DNA of 64,000 bases from Actinophytocola sp. (GCA_009377475.1 WHTY01000008.1:1-64000), one strand, 5' to 3'. Numbered from the stretch's first letter, positions 32,961 through 41,841 are shown. Notes: generated from the letters alone by a model not told the origin. Translations and numbers: made by a program.

Positions 32961-32991
32961 TTTACCTTGACGTAACGTCAACTTCTACCGT
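32961..32991 (+). promoter_or_regulatory. MerR-type promoter/operator of the TipA-like gene
   Basis: -35-like TTTACC, a 19-nt spacer filled by the palindrome TTGACGT-A-ACGTCAA (32967-32981), then TACCGT as -10. A 19-nt spacer with the operator between the boxes is the hallmark of MerR-activated promoters. The start codon is 36 nt downstream. Confidence 0.75.
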
Positions 32992-33026
32992 GGTTCGTAC
33001 CGACGTCACGAGGGAAGGAGGACGTC

Positions 33027-33788
33027 GTGGCTACCCAGGAGTGGTCGATCCAGGAAATCGCGCGCGTGGCGGGCACGACCAGTCGCACGTTGCGGCACTA
33101 CGACGACGTGGGGCTGCTCGCGCCAAGCCGGATCGGCAGCAACGGGTACCGCTACTACGACCAACACTGCCTCGTGCAGCTGCAACGCATCCTGCTGTTG
33201 CGGGAGCTCGGCCTCGGCCTGCCCGCAATCGCGGACGTGCTCGACGGCGAGCGGGACAGCGCCGCCGCGTTGGCCGTCCACCTGGAGTGGCTGCGCCAGG
33301 AGCGCGACCGCATCGATCGGCAGATCGCGTCGGTGACCACGACTCTGCGCAAACTGGAAGGAGGTGAACAGATCATGGCAACCGAAGCACTCGACGGCTT
33401 CGATCACACCCAGTACAAGGACGAGGTGATCGAGCGCTGGGGCAAGGACGCCTGGGAACGCGGTGACGACTGGTGGCGCTCGCTGTCCGATGAGGACAAA
33501 CACGAGTTCAAGCAGCGGCAGCACGACATCGCCGGCGACTTCACCCAGGCGTTGAAGGACGGCAAGTCCGCCGACAGCGACGACGTCCAGGCGATCGTCC
33601 AGCGTCAGTACGACTGGATCGCGGTCGGCTGGCAGGGCAAGCGCCCGACGGCGGACGAGTTCGTCGGCCTCGGTCAGATGTACGTCGATGACCCGAGGTT
33701 CAGGGCGAACTACGACCGCCACGGCGAAGGCACGGCGGCGTTCATCCGCGACGCCATGGTGGCCTACGCCGAGCGCGTCCTGCGCTGA
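33027..33788 (+). CDS. MerR family regulator with TipAS antibiotic-recognition domain
   Basis: 253 aa. N-terminal MerR winged helix (about 1-75: IQEIARVAGTTSRTLRHYDD, GLLAPSRIGSNGYRYYD), a coiled-coil dimerisation helix to ~115, then a TipAS domain (~120-253: RWGKDAWERGDDWW, YVDDPRFRANYDRHGEGTAAF). TipAL of Streptomyces binds thiopeptides covalently and activates its own promoter; TipAS alone sequesters the drug. GTG at 33027 has GGAAGGAGG before it. An internal start (see 33357-33377) would make the TipAS domain alone. The upstream palindrome implies autoregulation. The nearby DrrAB-type exporter is a possible target. Confidence 0.92.
   Translation: MATQEWSIQEIARVAGTTSRTLRHYDDVGLLAPSRIGSNGYRYYDQHCLVQLQRILLLRELGLGLPAIADVLDGERDSAAALAVHLEWLRQERDRIDRQIASVTTTLRKLEGGEQIMATEALDGFDHTQYKDEVIERWGKDAWERGDDWWRSLSDEDKHEFKQRQHDIAGDFTQALKDGKSADSDDVQAIVQRQYDWIAVGWQGKRPTADEFVGLGQMYVDDPRFRANYDRHGEGTAAFIRDAMVAYAERVLR
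33357..33377 (+). promoter_or_regulatory. Internal ribosome site and ATG for a TipAS-like short product
   Basis: AAGGAGGTGA (33358-33367), a full complement to the 16S anti-Shine-Dalgarno end, lies 7 nt before an in-frame ATG at 33375. Translation from there gives a 137-aa protein (MATEALDGFDH...) equal to the drug-binding domain, as with TipAS in Streptomyces lividans. Confidence 0.75.
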
Positions 33789-33885
33789 CGCCGCCGATAG
33801 CGCACCGGCTGGGGCCGCGGACCCGGCCGGACCGCGCGCAACGCGGCAGACGACGTCGAGAGCGGGGGGTCACGCCAGTCGCGCA

Positions 33886-33963
33886 CTTCGCCAGGCAAAT
33901 GGTCGCCAGAAGCCGACAGACAGCACCAATTCCGGCCGGTACGGCGCAATTTCCCTGGCGAAG
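33886..33963. repeat. 78-nt inverted-repeat element, copy 2
   Basis: CTTCGCCAGGCAAAT at the left and ATTTCCCTGGCGAAG at the right, complementary at 14 of 15 positions. Same length as copy 1 at 1280-1357 and identical in the terminal 10 bases. Followed after 21 nt by an eight-unit array. No inverted left array is visible here, unlike copy 1. Confidence 0.8.
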
Positions 33964-33984
33964 GTATGCCCGCCCGCCGGGAGC

Positions 33985-34152
33985 GAGGAACACGGCGTCC
34001 GGAACGGGGAACACGGCGTCGGGAACGGGGGACACGCGGCAGCGAATGCCGAACATGGCGTCGCGAATGCCGAACACGGCGGCGTGAAGGGGGGACACGG
34101 CGGCGTGGAGGGGGGACACGGCGGCGTGGAGGGGGGACACGACGTGCGACAC
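33985..34152 (+). repeat. Array of eight 21-nt degenerate repeats (family 1)
   Basis: Eight units of exactly 21 nt, e.g. GGGGAACACGGCGTCGGGAA and GGGGGACACGGCGGCGTGGA (first 20 bases). Units 6 and 7 are identical, suggesting a recent duplication. The final unit matches the final unit of the array at 1382-1549. The array ends 48 nt before the -10-like box of the next gene. Confidence 0.85.
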
Positions 34153-34212
34153 GCGTAGCGGAATATGCCGGAATATCGGGCTGGCGCTAGAAACGTCGAT
34201 ACGGTGCTAGCC

Positions 34213-35409
34213 ATGGACCCGGTACGGAACCCGTTCGCGCCAGGCGCGGGACAGCGCCCGCCGGAGCTCGCGGGCAGGGAGAAGGAACTCAACGCCTTCG
34301 ACGTCGTGCTGGAACGGGTCTCGCGCGGCAGACCGGAACGCAGCCTCGTCCTCACCGGACTACGCGGCGTCGGCAAGACGGTGCTGCTCGGCGAACTCCG
34401 GTCGATGGCGCTGCGCCGCCGCTGGGGCACCGGCAAGATTGAGGCGCGACCGGACGCCGGGCTGCGCAAGCCGCTGTCCGCCGCGCTGCACCGGGCGATC
34501 CGTGACCTCGCCGTCCGGCACCGCGCACCGGACCGCGTCGAAGAAGTCCTCGGTGTGCTCAAGGCGTTCGCGCTGCGCGCCAACCAGTCGGACACCAAGC
34601 TGCGCGACCGCTGGCAGCCGGGCATCGACGTGCCCGCCGCGCAGGGGCGCGCGGACTCCGGCGACATCGAGATCGACCTGGTCGAGCTGTTCACCGACGT
34701 GGCCGAGTTGGCTGCGGACGTCGGCACCGGCGTCGCGCTGCTGATCGACGAGATGCAGGACCTCCGCCCGGACGACGTCTCGGCGTTGTGCGCGGCGTGC
34801 CATGAGCTGTCGCAGTCCGGCGCGCCGTTGGTCGTCGTCGGCGCGGGACTGCCGCACGTGCCCGCCGTGCTGTCGGCGTCCAAGTCGTACTCCGAGCGGC
34901 TGTTTCGCTACGCGCGCATCGACCGGCTGGACCGGGAGCACTCCGATGTCGCGGTGCTCGCGCCGATCGAGCGGGAGGACACCGGCATCGAGCCGGAGGC
35001 GTTGGACGCACTGTTCGACGTATCGGGTGGCTACCCGTACTTCATTCAGGCGTACGGCAAGGCGGCGTGGGACGCCGCGCCAGCCGATCCGATCACCCAC
35101 GAGGACGTCAAGGTCGCCGCGCCCGAGGCGGAGGCGGAGCTGGCGGTGGGATTCTTCGGCTCCCGTTACGAACGCGCGACGCCAGCAGAGCGGGAGTACC
35201 TGATCGCGATGGCCGAGCTGACCCACGGCCGCGACGAGCCAGCGGGCAGCTCGGACGTCGCGGTGTACCTCGGGCGCAAGCCGTCCTCGCTGTCGCCCGC
35301 GCGCGACAGCCTCATGAAGAAGGGTCTCGTGTACTCCGCCGAGCGGGGCCAGATCGCGTTCACCGTGCCGCACTTCGGTCACTATCTGCTCGGCAAGCGC
35401 GAATACTGA
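34213..35409 (+). CDS. AAA/ORC-type ATPase
   Basis: 398 aa. Starts with NPFAPGAGQRPPELAGREKEL, a signature of a common actinobacterial ATPase group related to ORC/Cdc6 and STAND-like proteins. Walker A is LRGVGKTVLL and Walker B ALLIDEMQDL; a sensor-like region (VVVGAGLPHVPAVL) and a C-terminal winged-helix-like domain follow (SSLSPARDSLMKKGLVYSAERGQIAFTVPHF, positions ~365-395). Function is unknown. The ATG at 34213 is preceded by TACGGT and 7 nt, fitting a leaderless start; the longer frame to 34165 runs towards the repeat array. Confidence 0.88.
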   Translation: MDPVRNPFAPGAGQRPPELAGREKELNAFDVVLERVSRGRPERSLVLTGLRGVGKTVLLGELRSMALRRRWGTGKIEARPDAGLRKPLSAALHRAIRDLAVRHRAPDRVEEVLGVLKAFALRANQSDTKLRDRWQPGIDVPAAQGRADSGDIEIDLVELFTDVAELAADVGTGVALLIDEMQDLRPDDVSALCAACHELSQSGAPLVVVGAGLPHVPAVLSASKSYSERLFRYARIDRLDREHSDVAVLAPIEREDTGIEPEALDALFDVSGGYPYFIQAYGKAAWDAAPADPITHEDVKVAAPEAEAELAVGFFGSRYERATPAEREYLIAMAELTHGRDEPAGSSDVAVYLGRKPSSLSPARDSLMKKGLVYSAERGQIAFTVPHFGHYLLGKREY

Positions 35410-35518
35410 ACAGGACATAACACCGAAAGCGGATCATGGTACCAGTCCAATGTGGTGACGCAGGACACAATTGGGTGAAGGTGTAACGCAGCCGCATCTG
35501 CTGTCGATACTCCAGATG

Positions 35519-35566
35519 ACCCCGTGGTGCTGGCGGACCCCCGACCTGGCAGCATCACGGGGTTTT
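35519..35566 (+). terminator. Intrinsic terminator with T-run
   Basis: Stem ACCCCGTGGTGCTG / CAGCATCACGGGGT (one G-T pair) with a 17-nt loop, ending in TTTT. It lies 110 nt after the ATPase stop and 114 nt before the hydrolase start; it might also act as an attenuator of the latter. Confidence 0.7.
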
Positions 35567-35679
35567 CCAATGCGTGCCCCACCCTCGTTGCGCACCCCGA
35601 GGATCCGCGATCTTGGCGCGCGGTACACAATTCGGTACCGAGTGTTACCGCCTGTCCTTCGACGCATCCAGGGAATCCC

Positions 35680-37356
35680 ATGACACGACTGAGGCACGCC
35701 GTGGTGATTCCCGCGGCCGTGGTCGGCTTGCTCGCTGGCGCCATCCCCGCCGTCTCCGAGCCATTGGCGCCGCCCACCCCGTCGCCTCAGGTCGACCCCC
35801 TGGCCGCGTACACGCAGCAGCGCATCGACTGGGGTCCGTGCGACGGCGTCCCCGACTCCGCTCCGGCCATCGCGAAGAAACTGCGCTGCGGTGAGTTCGC
35901 CGCGCCGATGGACTGGGACAACCCCGACGACGGTGACGACGTCACGATCGCCGTCAGCAAACTGCCCGCGAATGGCGATGCGCGCGGCGCGATCCTCACC
36001 AATCCGGGTGGTCCCGGCGCGCCGGGCAGGCTGTTCCCGGTGCGATTCCGCAAGCAACAACGCGTGCGCGCGAACTACGACATCATCGGCTTCGACCCGC
36101 GCGGCACCGGCGAGAGCAGCAACATCACCTGCGGCGGCGCGACCAGCGACGTCGACGCGCTCGACCCGCGAGACCGCAGCCCGGAAAACCTCGACCGGAT
36201 CCTGGACACCACCGAGGCAGCGGCGGACGCGTGCCAGCAGAAGTCCGGCAAGCTCGGCCGGTTCGTCAACACCTACCAGACCGTCCGCGACATCGACCTG
36301 CTGCGCGAACTGTTGCACCGCAAGAAGATCAGCTGGATCGGTTACTCGGCGGGCACCTGGCTCGGCGCGCAGTACGCGACGGCGTTCCCCAATCGGGTGG
36401 ACAAGATGGTGCTCGACTCCAACATCGAGTTCACCACCAACTGGCAGGCCGCTTTCGACTGGCAGCCGCTCGGCTTCGAGCGCCGTTGGCGCGCCGACTT
36501 CCTGCCGTGGCTCGCCCGGCACGACGACGTCTACGGGTTCGGCCGCACCAGCCAGACCGCCCGCATCCGCTCCGAGAAGGTCCGCAACGCGCTGGAGGAC
36601 GAGCCGGTCAAGCTGGACGGCAGGTCGATCGGGCCGAACCAGTTCGACCTCCAGATCGCGGGCGCGATGTACAACAAGCTCGCCTTCCCCGGACTGGGTG
36701 AGTACCTGCGCGCGGTGCGCGATCTGGCGATGGACCGTGCGCGTGGACAGCGCCGCCAGGAGGCGCTCGACACGCTGCGGCGGTTGCGGCTACGGGAGAA
36801 CAACGGCGGCCCGCTGCCACTCGCGGTCGGCATCGACGGCAGCGCGGGTGCGCCCAGTGGCGAGTACGGGGGCGAGTACGACGACGCCTTCGACGCCAGC
36901 TTCTGGACCATCCCGTGCAACGAGACCGACTGGCGCGGGGACCGGCGCAGCGTCGTCGAGCAGTCGGACCACCTCGGCAAGCAATATCCCCTGCTCGGGT
37001 GGGGATGGCTGATCCAGCCGTGCGTCTTCTGGGACAACGACCCGATCGACCTGCCGACCCCGACCGGCGATGGTGTGCCGCCGGTGCTGATGGTGCAGTC
37101 GACGCACGACCCAGCGGCGCCGCTGGAAGGCGCACGGCGGGCGCACGAGAACTTCGCCGGTTCGCGGATGATCACCGTGACCAACGAGGGTGACCACGGC
37201 ATCTACGCCGGGGACAACGGCTGTGTGGACCACGTGGTGAACGCCTACCTTGTGGACGACAAGGTGCCGTCGGACTCGCTCTGCCCCGGCAGGCCGCTAC
37301 CTGAGCCGGAAACCACGCCCGCGCAACCGCCGGAGCGAGGCGTCTCCTTCCGGTGA
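35680..37356 (+). CDS. Secreted alpha/beta-hydrolase, tripeptidyl aminopeptidase (Tap) type
   Basis: 558 aa. Signal peptide AVVIPAAVVGLLAGAIPAVS, then an alpha/beta-hydrolase fold. Oxyanion region ILTNPGGPGAPG, nucleophile Ser in GYSAGTWLGAQ, catalytic Asp in STHDPAAPLEGA and His in NEGDHGIYAG; the C-terminal TAP-like domain carries the last two. Streptomyces relatives remove tripeptides from protein N-termini outside the cell. The ATG at 35680 (weak GGGA upstream) gives the signal peptide at the N-terminus; the frame extends back to 35524 without a good start. Its 3' end overlaps the convergent small gene by 60 nt. Confidence 0.9.
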   Translation: MTRLRHAVVIPAAVVGLLAGAIPAVSEPLAPPTPSPQVDPLAAYTQQRIDWGPCDGVPDSAPAIAKKLRCGEFAAPMDWDNPDDGDDVTIAVSKLPANGDARGAILTNPGGPGAPGRLFPVRFRKQQRVRANYDIIGFDPRGTGESSNITCGGATSDVDALDPRDRSPENLDRILDTTEAAADACQQKSGKLGRFVNTYQTVRDIDLLRELLHRKKISWIGYSAGTWLGAQYATAFPNRVDKMVLDSNIEFTTNWQAAFDWQPLGFERRWRADFLPWLARHDDVYGFGRTSQTARIRSEKVRNALEDEPVKLDGRSIGPNQFDLQIAGAMYNKLAFPGLGEYLRAVRDLAMDRARGQRRQEALDTLRRLRLRENNGGPLPLAVGIDGSAGAPSGEYGGEYDDAFDASFWTIPCNETDWRGDRRSVVEQSDHLGKQYPLLGWGWLIQPCVFWDNDPIDLPTPTGDGVPPVLMVQSTHDPAAPLEGARRAHENFAGSRMITVTNEGDHGIYAGDNGCVDHVVNAYLVDDKVPSDSLCPGRPLPEPETTPAQPPERGVSFR

Positions 37357-37539
37357 CCACACGCCGGGCGCGTAGCCGCCCGACGGCAGGGTGCCCGGCG
37401 GCAGGACGTCCGGCGGCCGGACGTCGTCGCGGCGCTGGTCCGTAACGTCGCCGTGTTCCTCGTCGTCGCCGAAGCCCGTGCAGAGCACCATGACCAGCGC
37501 ACCGAGGGCGAGTATCAGCATCGCGAAGCCAGCCATCAT
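37297..37539 (-). CDS. Small membrane protein, unknown
   Basis: 80 aa. One membrane segment at the N-terminus (GFAMLILALGALVMVLCTG), then an acidic and Pro/Gly-rich tail (PPDVLPPGTLPSGGYAPGVW). The support is the ribosome site: AAGGAGGTGA lies 6 nt before ATG 37539 (a second ATG follows directly). The last 60 nt overlap the 3' end of the hydrolase gene on the other strand. I do not recognise a family. Confidence 0.65.
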   Translation of the reverse strand: MMAGFAMLILALGALVMVLCTGFGDDEEHGDVTDQRRDDVRPPDVLPPGTLPSGGYAPGVWSPEGDASLRRLRGRGFRLR

Positions 37540-37702
37540 GGCGGGTCACCTCCTTAGGCCGACGCGCGGTGTGACCGCCGTCACCGCTTAGACGAACCAC
37601 GCTCCGCTTCCGTTGCATCACTGCGGTCGCGGTGCGGTCACAGCTCGGCACCGCGACGCGCGTCCACTGTCCGTCCACCTAATGGAGCAGTGGGTCCACA
37701 GG

Positions 37703-37723
37703 TTGTGCACAGAGTTATCCACA
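37703..37723 (+). other. Pair of DnaA-box-like 9-mers
   Basis: TTGTGCACA (37703-37711) and the perfect consensus TTATCCACA (37715-37723), 3 nt apart, with GGGTCCACA just upstream (37692-37700). They lie in the 248-nt gap between two divergently placed genes. There is no dnaA or dnaN here, so this is not oriC by context. Confidence 0.5.
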
Positions 37724-37787
37724 ACCTGGGGGTAACTGGCCATTGGGACGGAAAAGGTGTGGGAACGTCACGTCCGGCGGACCCGCC

Positions 37788-39260
37788 CTACTGGCAGGCC
37801 CGCCCCCGGCAGTGCCGCATCACCGCGAGCTTGGCGTCGAGCTCGATCCGTTTCGACGTGAGGTCGGGGTCGTAGTGCCGGGAGCGGAGCTGATGGGGAT
37901 CCTCGTGCATGTCGTACAGCTCCGACTCGCCGGTGCCCGGGTACTCCACGTACAGGTAACGCGAGTCCCGAATCGCCGAGTACAGCCGCGAGCCGTCGGC
38001 TTGCCACGCCTCGTACACCAGGTCGCGCTCCCGAGGGCCGGGGTTGCGGATCAGGTCGTAGAGGCTGATGCCGTCCGGTTCGTACGGCGCGGTGGTCTCG
38101 GCGAGGTCGAGCACGGTGGGCGCCATGTCGATGCTCATCGACACCCGTTGCGTCACACGTCGGTCGGCGGGGATGCCGGGGCCTCGGATGTACAGCGGCG
38201 TGTTCATGGCCTCGCTGTACGGCAGCGTCTTGCCCGACGGACGGCGATGCTCGCCGAGTGAGTATCCGTTGTCCGAGGTGAAGATGATGACCGTGTTCTG
38301 GAGTTGCCCCGTGCGCCGCAGCGCCTGGATGAGACGGCCAACGCCACGGTCGACGGCCTGCAACGACTCCACTCGCTGCTGCCGGGTCTCCTTGATCGCC
38401 TTCGCCCGCTTCGGGCCGAACCGGGGCAGCGACCGGATGTGCGACGGCTTGTCGCGTACGAACGGCTCGTTGAACGCGGGCGACTTCACGTTGCCCAGGT
38501 GGCGGAAGGTGTTGCGGTCCCGGTCGGCGACGTTCGGCGTCGCCAGCCGTTTCGGGTCGTCCGGCTGGTCGGGGCCGCCGTGGTGGGGCGCGACGTAGGA
38601 CAGCCACATGAAGAACGGCTTCGGGTTCGACGCCTGCCTGTGGGTCACGTTGACGGCGATGTCGTTCAGCACGTGCGTGCCGTAGCGGCCCGTGTACGCC
38701 CGGAACCTGCCGGGGCGGTGCCGGATCGCGAGGTCCCGGTAGTCGTACGTCGACACGGTCGCCTTCCAGGACGACCACCCGGGATCCTGCGGCGCGTTCC
38801 TTATGCCGTACCGCTGCCGAGAGAAGCTCTCGTAGCCGTTGAGGAACTTCCCCACCATCACCGTGTGGTACCCCGACTCGCTCAGCCACACCGGCAACGT
38901 CGACTCATTCGCGCCTGACTCGACCCATTTCCGGTAGGAGCCTGCCGGATACTCGTGGTGCTGTACACCGTGGTTGTGGGCGTACTGACCGGTCAGCACT
39001 GAGGCGCGCGTCGGGCAGCACAGCGGGTACGACACCGACGCGCGCGGGAACACCGCCCCCGGCCGCTTGATGAGCCGCTTGACGTTGCGCATGTAGCGGA
39101 TGTCGTCAACGCGGGCGTCGTCCACCATGACGAGAACGACGTTCGGCCTGCCCTGTGCCTCGGCGTGCCCGGCGCCAGAGCCGGTGCCAGTCGAGGTTCC
39201 AAGGGCGGCAATGATCAGCGCGAGCACCGCGATCGCGAGCGCTCGGGTCCGTACAGCCAT
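37788..39260 (-). CDS. Secreted sulfatase
   Basis: 490 aa. Signal peptide (ALAIAVLALIIAALGTSTG) followed by a sulfatase of the alkaline-phosphatase superfamily. PNVVLVMVDDAR carries the metal Asp pair; YPLCCPTRASVLTG contains the C-x-P-x-R motif whose first Cys is converted to formylglycine; VIIFTSDNGYSLGEH carries the second metal site. It should hydrolyse sulfate esters outside the cell. The required formylglycine-generating enzyme is not in the window. A DosR-like box lies 108 nt upstream and a small palindrome (ATGAGC/GCTCAT, 39278-39292) lies in between. Confidence 0.9.
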   Translation of the reverse strand: MAVRTRALAIAVLALIIAALGTSTGTGSGAGHAEAQGRPNVVLVMVDDARVDDIRYMRNVKRLIKRPGAVFPRASVSYPLCCPTRASVLTGQYAHNHGVQHHEYPAGSYRKWVESGANESTLPVWLSESGYHTVMVGKFLNGYESFSRQRYGIRNAPQDPGWSSWKATVSTYDYRDLAIRHRPGRFRAYTGRYGTHVLNDIAVNVTHRQASNPKPFFMWLSYVAPHHGGPDQPDDPKRLATPNVADRDRNTFRHLGNVKSPAFNEPFVRDKPSHIRSLPRFGPKRAKAIKETRQQRVESLQAVDRGVGRLIQALRRTGQLQNTVIIFTSDNGYSLGEHRRPSGKTLPYSEAMNTPLYIRGPGIPADRRVTQRVSMSIDMAPTVLDLAETTAPYEPDGISLYDLIRNPGPRERDLVYEAWQADGSRLYSAIRDSRYLYVEYPGTGESELYDMHEDPHQLRSRHYDPDLTSKRIELDAKLAVMRHCRGRACQ

Positions 39261-39524
39261 CTATACCCCAGCCAAAAATGAGCAAAGCTCATGGATTGCT
39301 TACTGGAGTTCGATGGTGACAGATAGCGGTAAAGCGGACAAGAAGTGCGAAAGAGAAGAGGACGGCTTCGGGACTTTGGTCCTCACCGTGTGTCGGCCGC
39401 TTGACCGACACCGGGGCCACGTTGGACACCGCCGACAGCGCGCGGGGACGCACCGCCGCACGCGCCAGCTAGCCGTCGCCGGAACTTATTGCACGAATGA
39501 TCCGTTATGCCGGATCCTGGGCTG
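39261..39524 (-). promoter_or_regulatory. Upstream region of the sulfatase gene with DosR-like box
   Basis: TTCGGGACTTTGGTCCTCAC at 39368-39387 matches 17 of 20 positions of the mycobacterial DosR consensus (TTSGGGACTWWAGTCCCSAA). The palindrome ATGAGC-AAA-GCTCAT is at 39278-39292. No gene is visible between 39261 and 39634. Confidence 0.45.
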
Positions 39525-39577
39525 GAGCCGAAGGTGCCCTTGGGCACGATATATGTACCCAAGGGCACCTTCGGCTC
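39525..39577 (-). terminator. Long hairpin downstream of pckG
   Basis: 23-bp arms starting GAGCCGAAGGTGCCCTTGGG and ending with its complement, 22 of 23 paired, 7-nt loop GATATAT. It sits 58 nt beyond the pckG stop, so it could terminate pckG. The stem is much longer than the other hairpins here, so it may instead be a dispersed repeat. Confidence 0.6.
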
Positions 39578-39634
39578 GGTCCCGCCGCCAGAACTTGTGC
39601 AGCGAATTCCGAGCGGCGGCTAGCGAGCTCTACC

Positions 39635-41461
39635 TCAGCCGAGCCGCAGCTTCAGCGCCTCCAACTCGTCTCGCAACGACGTCGGGAGCTTGTCGCCGAT
39701 CTTTTCGAACCACTCCTCGATCAGCGGGATCTCCTGCCGCCACTCCTCCGGGTCGACCTTGAGCGCTGCCTCGATGTCCGCCATCGGGGTGTCCTCGATG
39801 CCGTTCAGGTCGATCTGGTCGGCGGTGGGCACCCAGCCGATCGGGGTCTCGGTCGCGGCGGCCTTGCCCTCGATCCGCTCGATGATCCACTTCAGCACGC
39901 GCGAGTTCTCGCCGAAGCCTGGCCACAGGATGCGGCGGTCGTCGCCCCTGCGGAACCAGTTCACGTAGAAGATCTTCGGCAGCTTGTTGGCGTCGGCGCG
40001 CTTGCCGGTGTCGATCCAGTGCTGGAAGTAGTCACCGGCGTTGTAGCCGATGAACGGCAGCATCGCCATCGGGTCGCGCCGCACCTCGCCGACCTTGCCC
40101 GCGGCGGCTGCGGTCTTCTCCGAGGACAGCGTGGCGCCCATGAAGGTGCCGTGCTGCCAGTCGCGCGACTCCGTGACCAGCGGAATCGTGTTGGCGCGAC
40201 GGCCACCGAACAGGATCGCCGAGATCGGAACGCCGTTCGGGTCGTCCCACTCCGGCGCGAGGATCGGGCACTGCGACATCGGCGTGCAGTACCGCGAGTT
40301 CGGGTGCGCGGCCTTCTCGTCGGAGTCCGGCGTCCAGTCCTCCTTCTTCCACGACGTCGCGTGCGAAGGCTGGTTCTCCATCTCCTCCCACCAGACGTCG
40401 CCGTCGTCGGTGAGCGCGACGTTGGTGAAGACCGAGTTGCCCTTGTTGATGGTCTCCATCGCGTGCGGGTTGGTCTTGTAGTTCGTGCCTGGCGCGACGC
40501 CGAAGAAGCCGGCCTCCGGGTTGACGGCGTAGATCCTGCCGTCCTCGCCGAAGCGCATCCACGCGATGTCGTCGCCAAGCGTCTCGACCCGCCAGCCAGG
40601 AATGGTTGGCCGCAGCATCGCGAGGTTGGTCTTACCGCAGGCGCTCGGGAACGCGGCCGCGATGTAGTAGACCTTGTCCTCCGGCGAGATCAGTTTGAGG
40701 ATCAGCATGTGCTCGGCAAGCCAGCCCTCGTCGCGGCCGATCACCGAGGCGATACGCAGCGAGTAGCACTTCTTGCCGAGCAGCGCGTTGCCGCCGTAGC
40801 CGGAGCCGTAGCTCCAGATCGTGCGCTCGTCGGGGAAGTGGGTGATGTACTTCGTGTCGTTGCACGGCCACGGGACGTCCTCCTGGCCTGGCTCGAGCGG
40901 CGCGCCGAGCGAGTGCAGCGCTGGCACGAACTCGCGCTCGGTGCCGTCGTCCTTGACGAACTTGTCCAGCGCCTTCTTGCCCATCCGGGTCATCACCCGC
41001 ATCGAGGCGACGACGTACTCGGAGTCGGTGATCTCGACACCGAGCTTCGGGTTGTCGTCGCCGAGCGGCCCCATGCAGAACGGGATGACGTACATGGTGC
41101 GACCCCGCATCGAGCCCCGGTAGAGCTCGGTCATGATCGCCTTCATCTCGTCGGGGTGCATCCAGTTGTTGGTCGGCCCCGCGTCCTCCTCCCGCTGCGA
41201 GCAGATGAAGGTGCGCTCCTCGACCCGCGCGACGTCGCTCGGGTCGGACGCCGCCCAGTAGGAGTTCGGCTTCGACTTGAGCGGCACGAAGGTGCCCGCC
41301 TCGACGAGCTTCTGGTTGATCCGCTCCGATTCGGCGTCCGACCCGTCGATCCATTCCACGCGGTCCGGGGTCGTCAACTCGGCGACCTCACGCACCCATT
41401 CGAGCACGCGGCTATGCGTCGTAGGTGCGTTGTCCAGTCCGGGGATGGCTACAGCAGTCAT
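39635..41461 (-). CDS. pckG: Phosphoenolpyruvate carboxykinase (GTP)
   Basis: 608 aa, full length for the GTP-dependent family. The P-loop-like kinase-1a motif FPSACGKTN, the PEPCK-specific cysteine region, and the conserved [33 protein letters not shown] and FGENSRVL blocks are all present. It converts oxaloacetate plus GTP to phosphoenolpyruvate at the start of gluconeogenesis, or the reverse. ATG at 41461 has CAGGAG 9 nt upstream and gives the family N-terminus; the longer frame to 41722 is unlike any PEPCK. It has a 380-nt upstream gap. Confidence 0.97.
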   Translation of the reverse strand: MTAVAIPGLDNAPTTHSRVLEWVREVAELTTPDRVEWIDGSDAESERINQKLVEAGTFVPLKSKPNSYWAASDPSDVARVEERTFICSQREEDAGPTNNWMHPDEMKAIMTELYRGSMRGRTMYVIPFCMGPLGDDNPKLGVEITDSEYVVASMRVMTRMGKKALDKFVKDDGTEREFVPALHSLGAPLEPGQEDVPWPCNDTKYITHFPDERTIWSYGSGYGGNALLGKKCYSLRIASVIGRDEGWLAEHMLILKLISPEDKVYYIAAAFPSACGKTNLAMLRPTIPGWRVETLGDDIAWMRFGEDGRIYAVNPEAGFFGVAPGTNYKTNPHAMETINKGNSVFTNVALTDDGDVWWEEMENQPSHATSWKKEDWTPDSDEKAAHPNSRYCTPMSQCPILAPEWDDPNGVPISAILFGGRRANTIPLVTESRDWQHGTFMGATLSSEKTAAAAGKVGEVRRDPMAMLPFIGYNAGDYFQHWIDTGKRADANKLPKIFYVNWFRRGDDRRILWPGFGENSRVLKWIIERIEGKAAATETPIGWVPTADQIDLNGIEDTPMADIEAALKVDPEEWRQEIPLIEEWFEKIGDKLPTSLRDELEALKLRLG

Positions 41462-41841
41462 CTCGTAAATCTCCTGACTCCGACACGGTGAGCCCACACG
41501 GGACCACGCGGGGCTAGTGATCGGCGTGCGGGCTTCGTTGCCGGCGACCGAATGGCTTCGCGCACCGGGAAGCGGACAAATGCTTAGCGCCGCTTCGTCG
41601 GCGTGCTCGTTGTGGGGGTCTCCTGAGAGTAGCCGGGGGAACGGCAGGTAACCGAGGTCTGTCCTGTCGGTTCTCTCACAAGAACGATAAGGGAATCGAT
41701 TCAGTTTTCCCTTGTCGATCACGTTTGGAGTAGTAACCGGGGCCAGTTTCGGCGTGCCGGGGAAACCGCGGCGACCAGGCGGCGCGCGCTATGTCCGTTA
41801 GGTCGGGTCAGGAAAATCTTCGGCGCAGGCGGAGGTCGGCC
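41462..41841 (-). promoter_or_regulatory. Upstream region of pckG
   Basis: No gene seen. The AT-richest part (41670-41735) carries AAGGGAA (41689) and TTCCCTT (41707) as an inverted repeat and is the likely promoter zone. The pckG leader would then be ~200 nt; I see no riboswitch I can name. Confidence 0.35.

Noticed and set aside
37692-37723. Chromosomal replication origin
   Set aside because: Only two or three DnaA-like boxes and none of the usual origin genes (dnaA, dnaN, rpmH) nearby.
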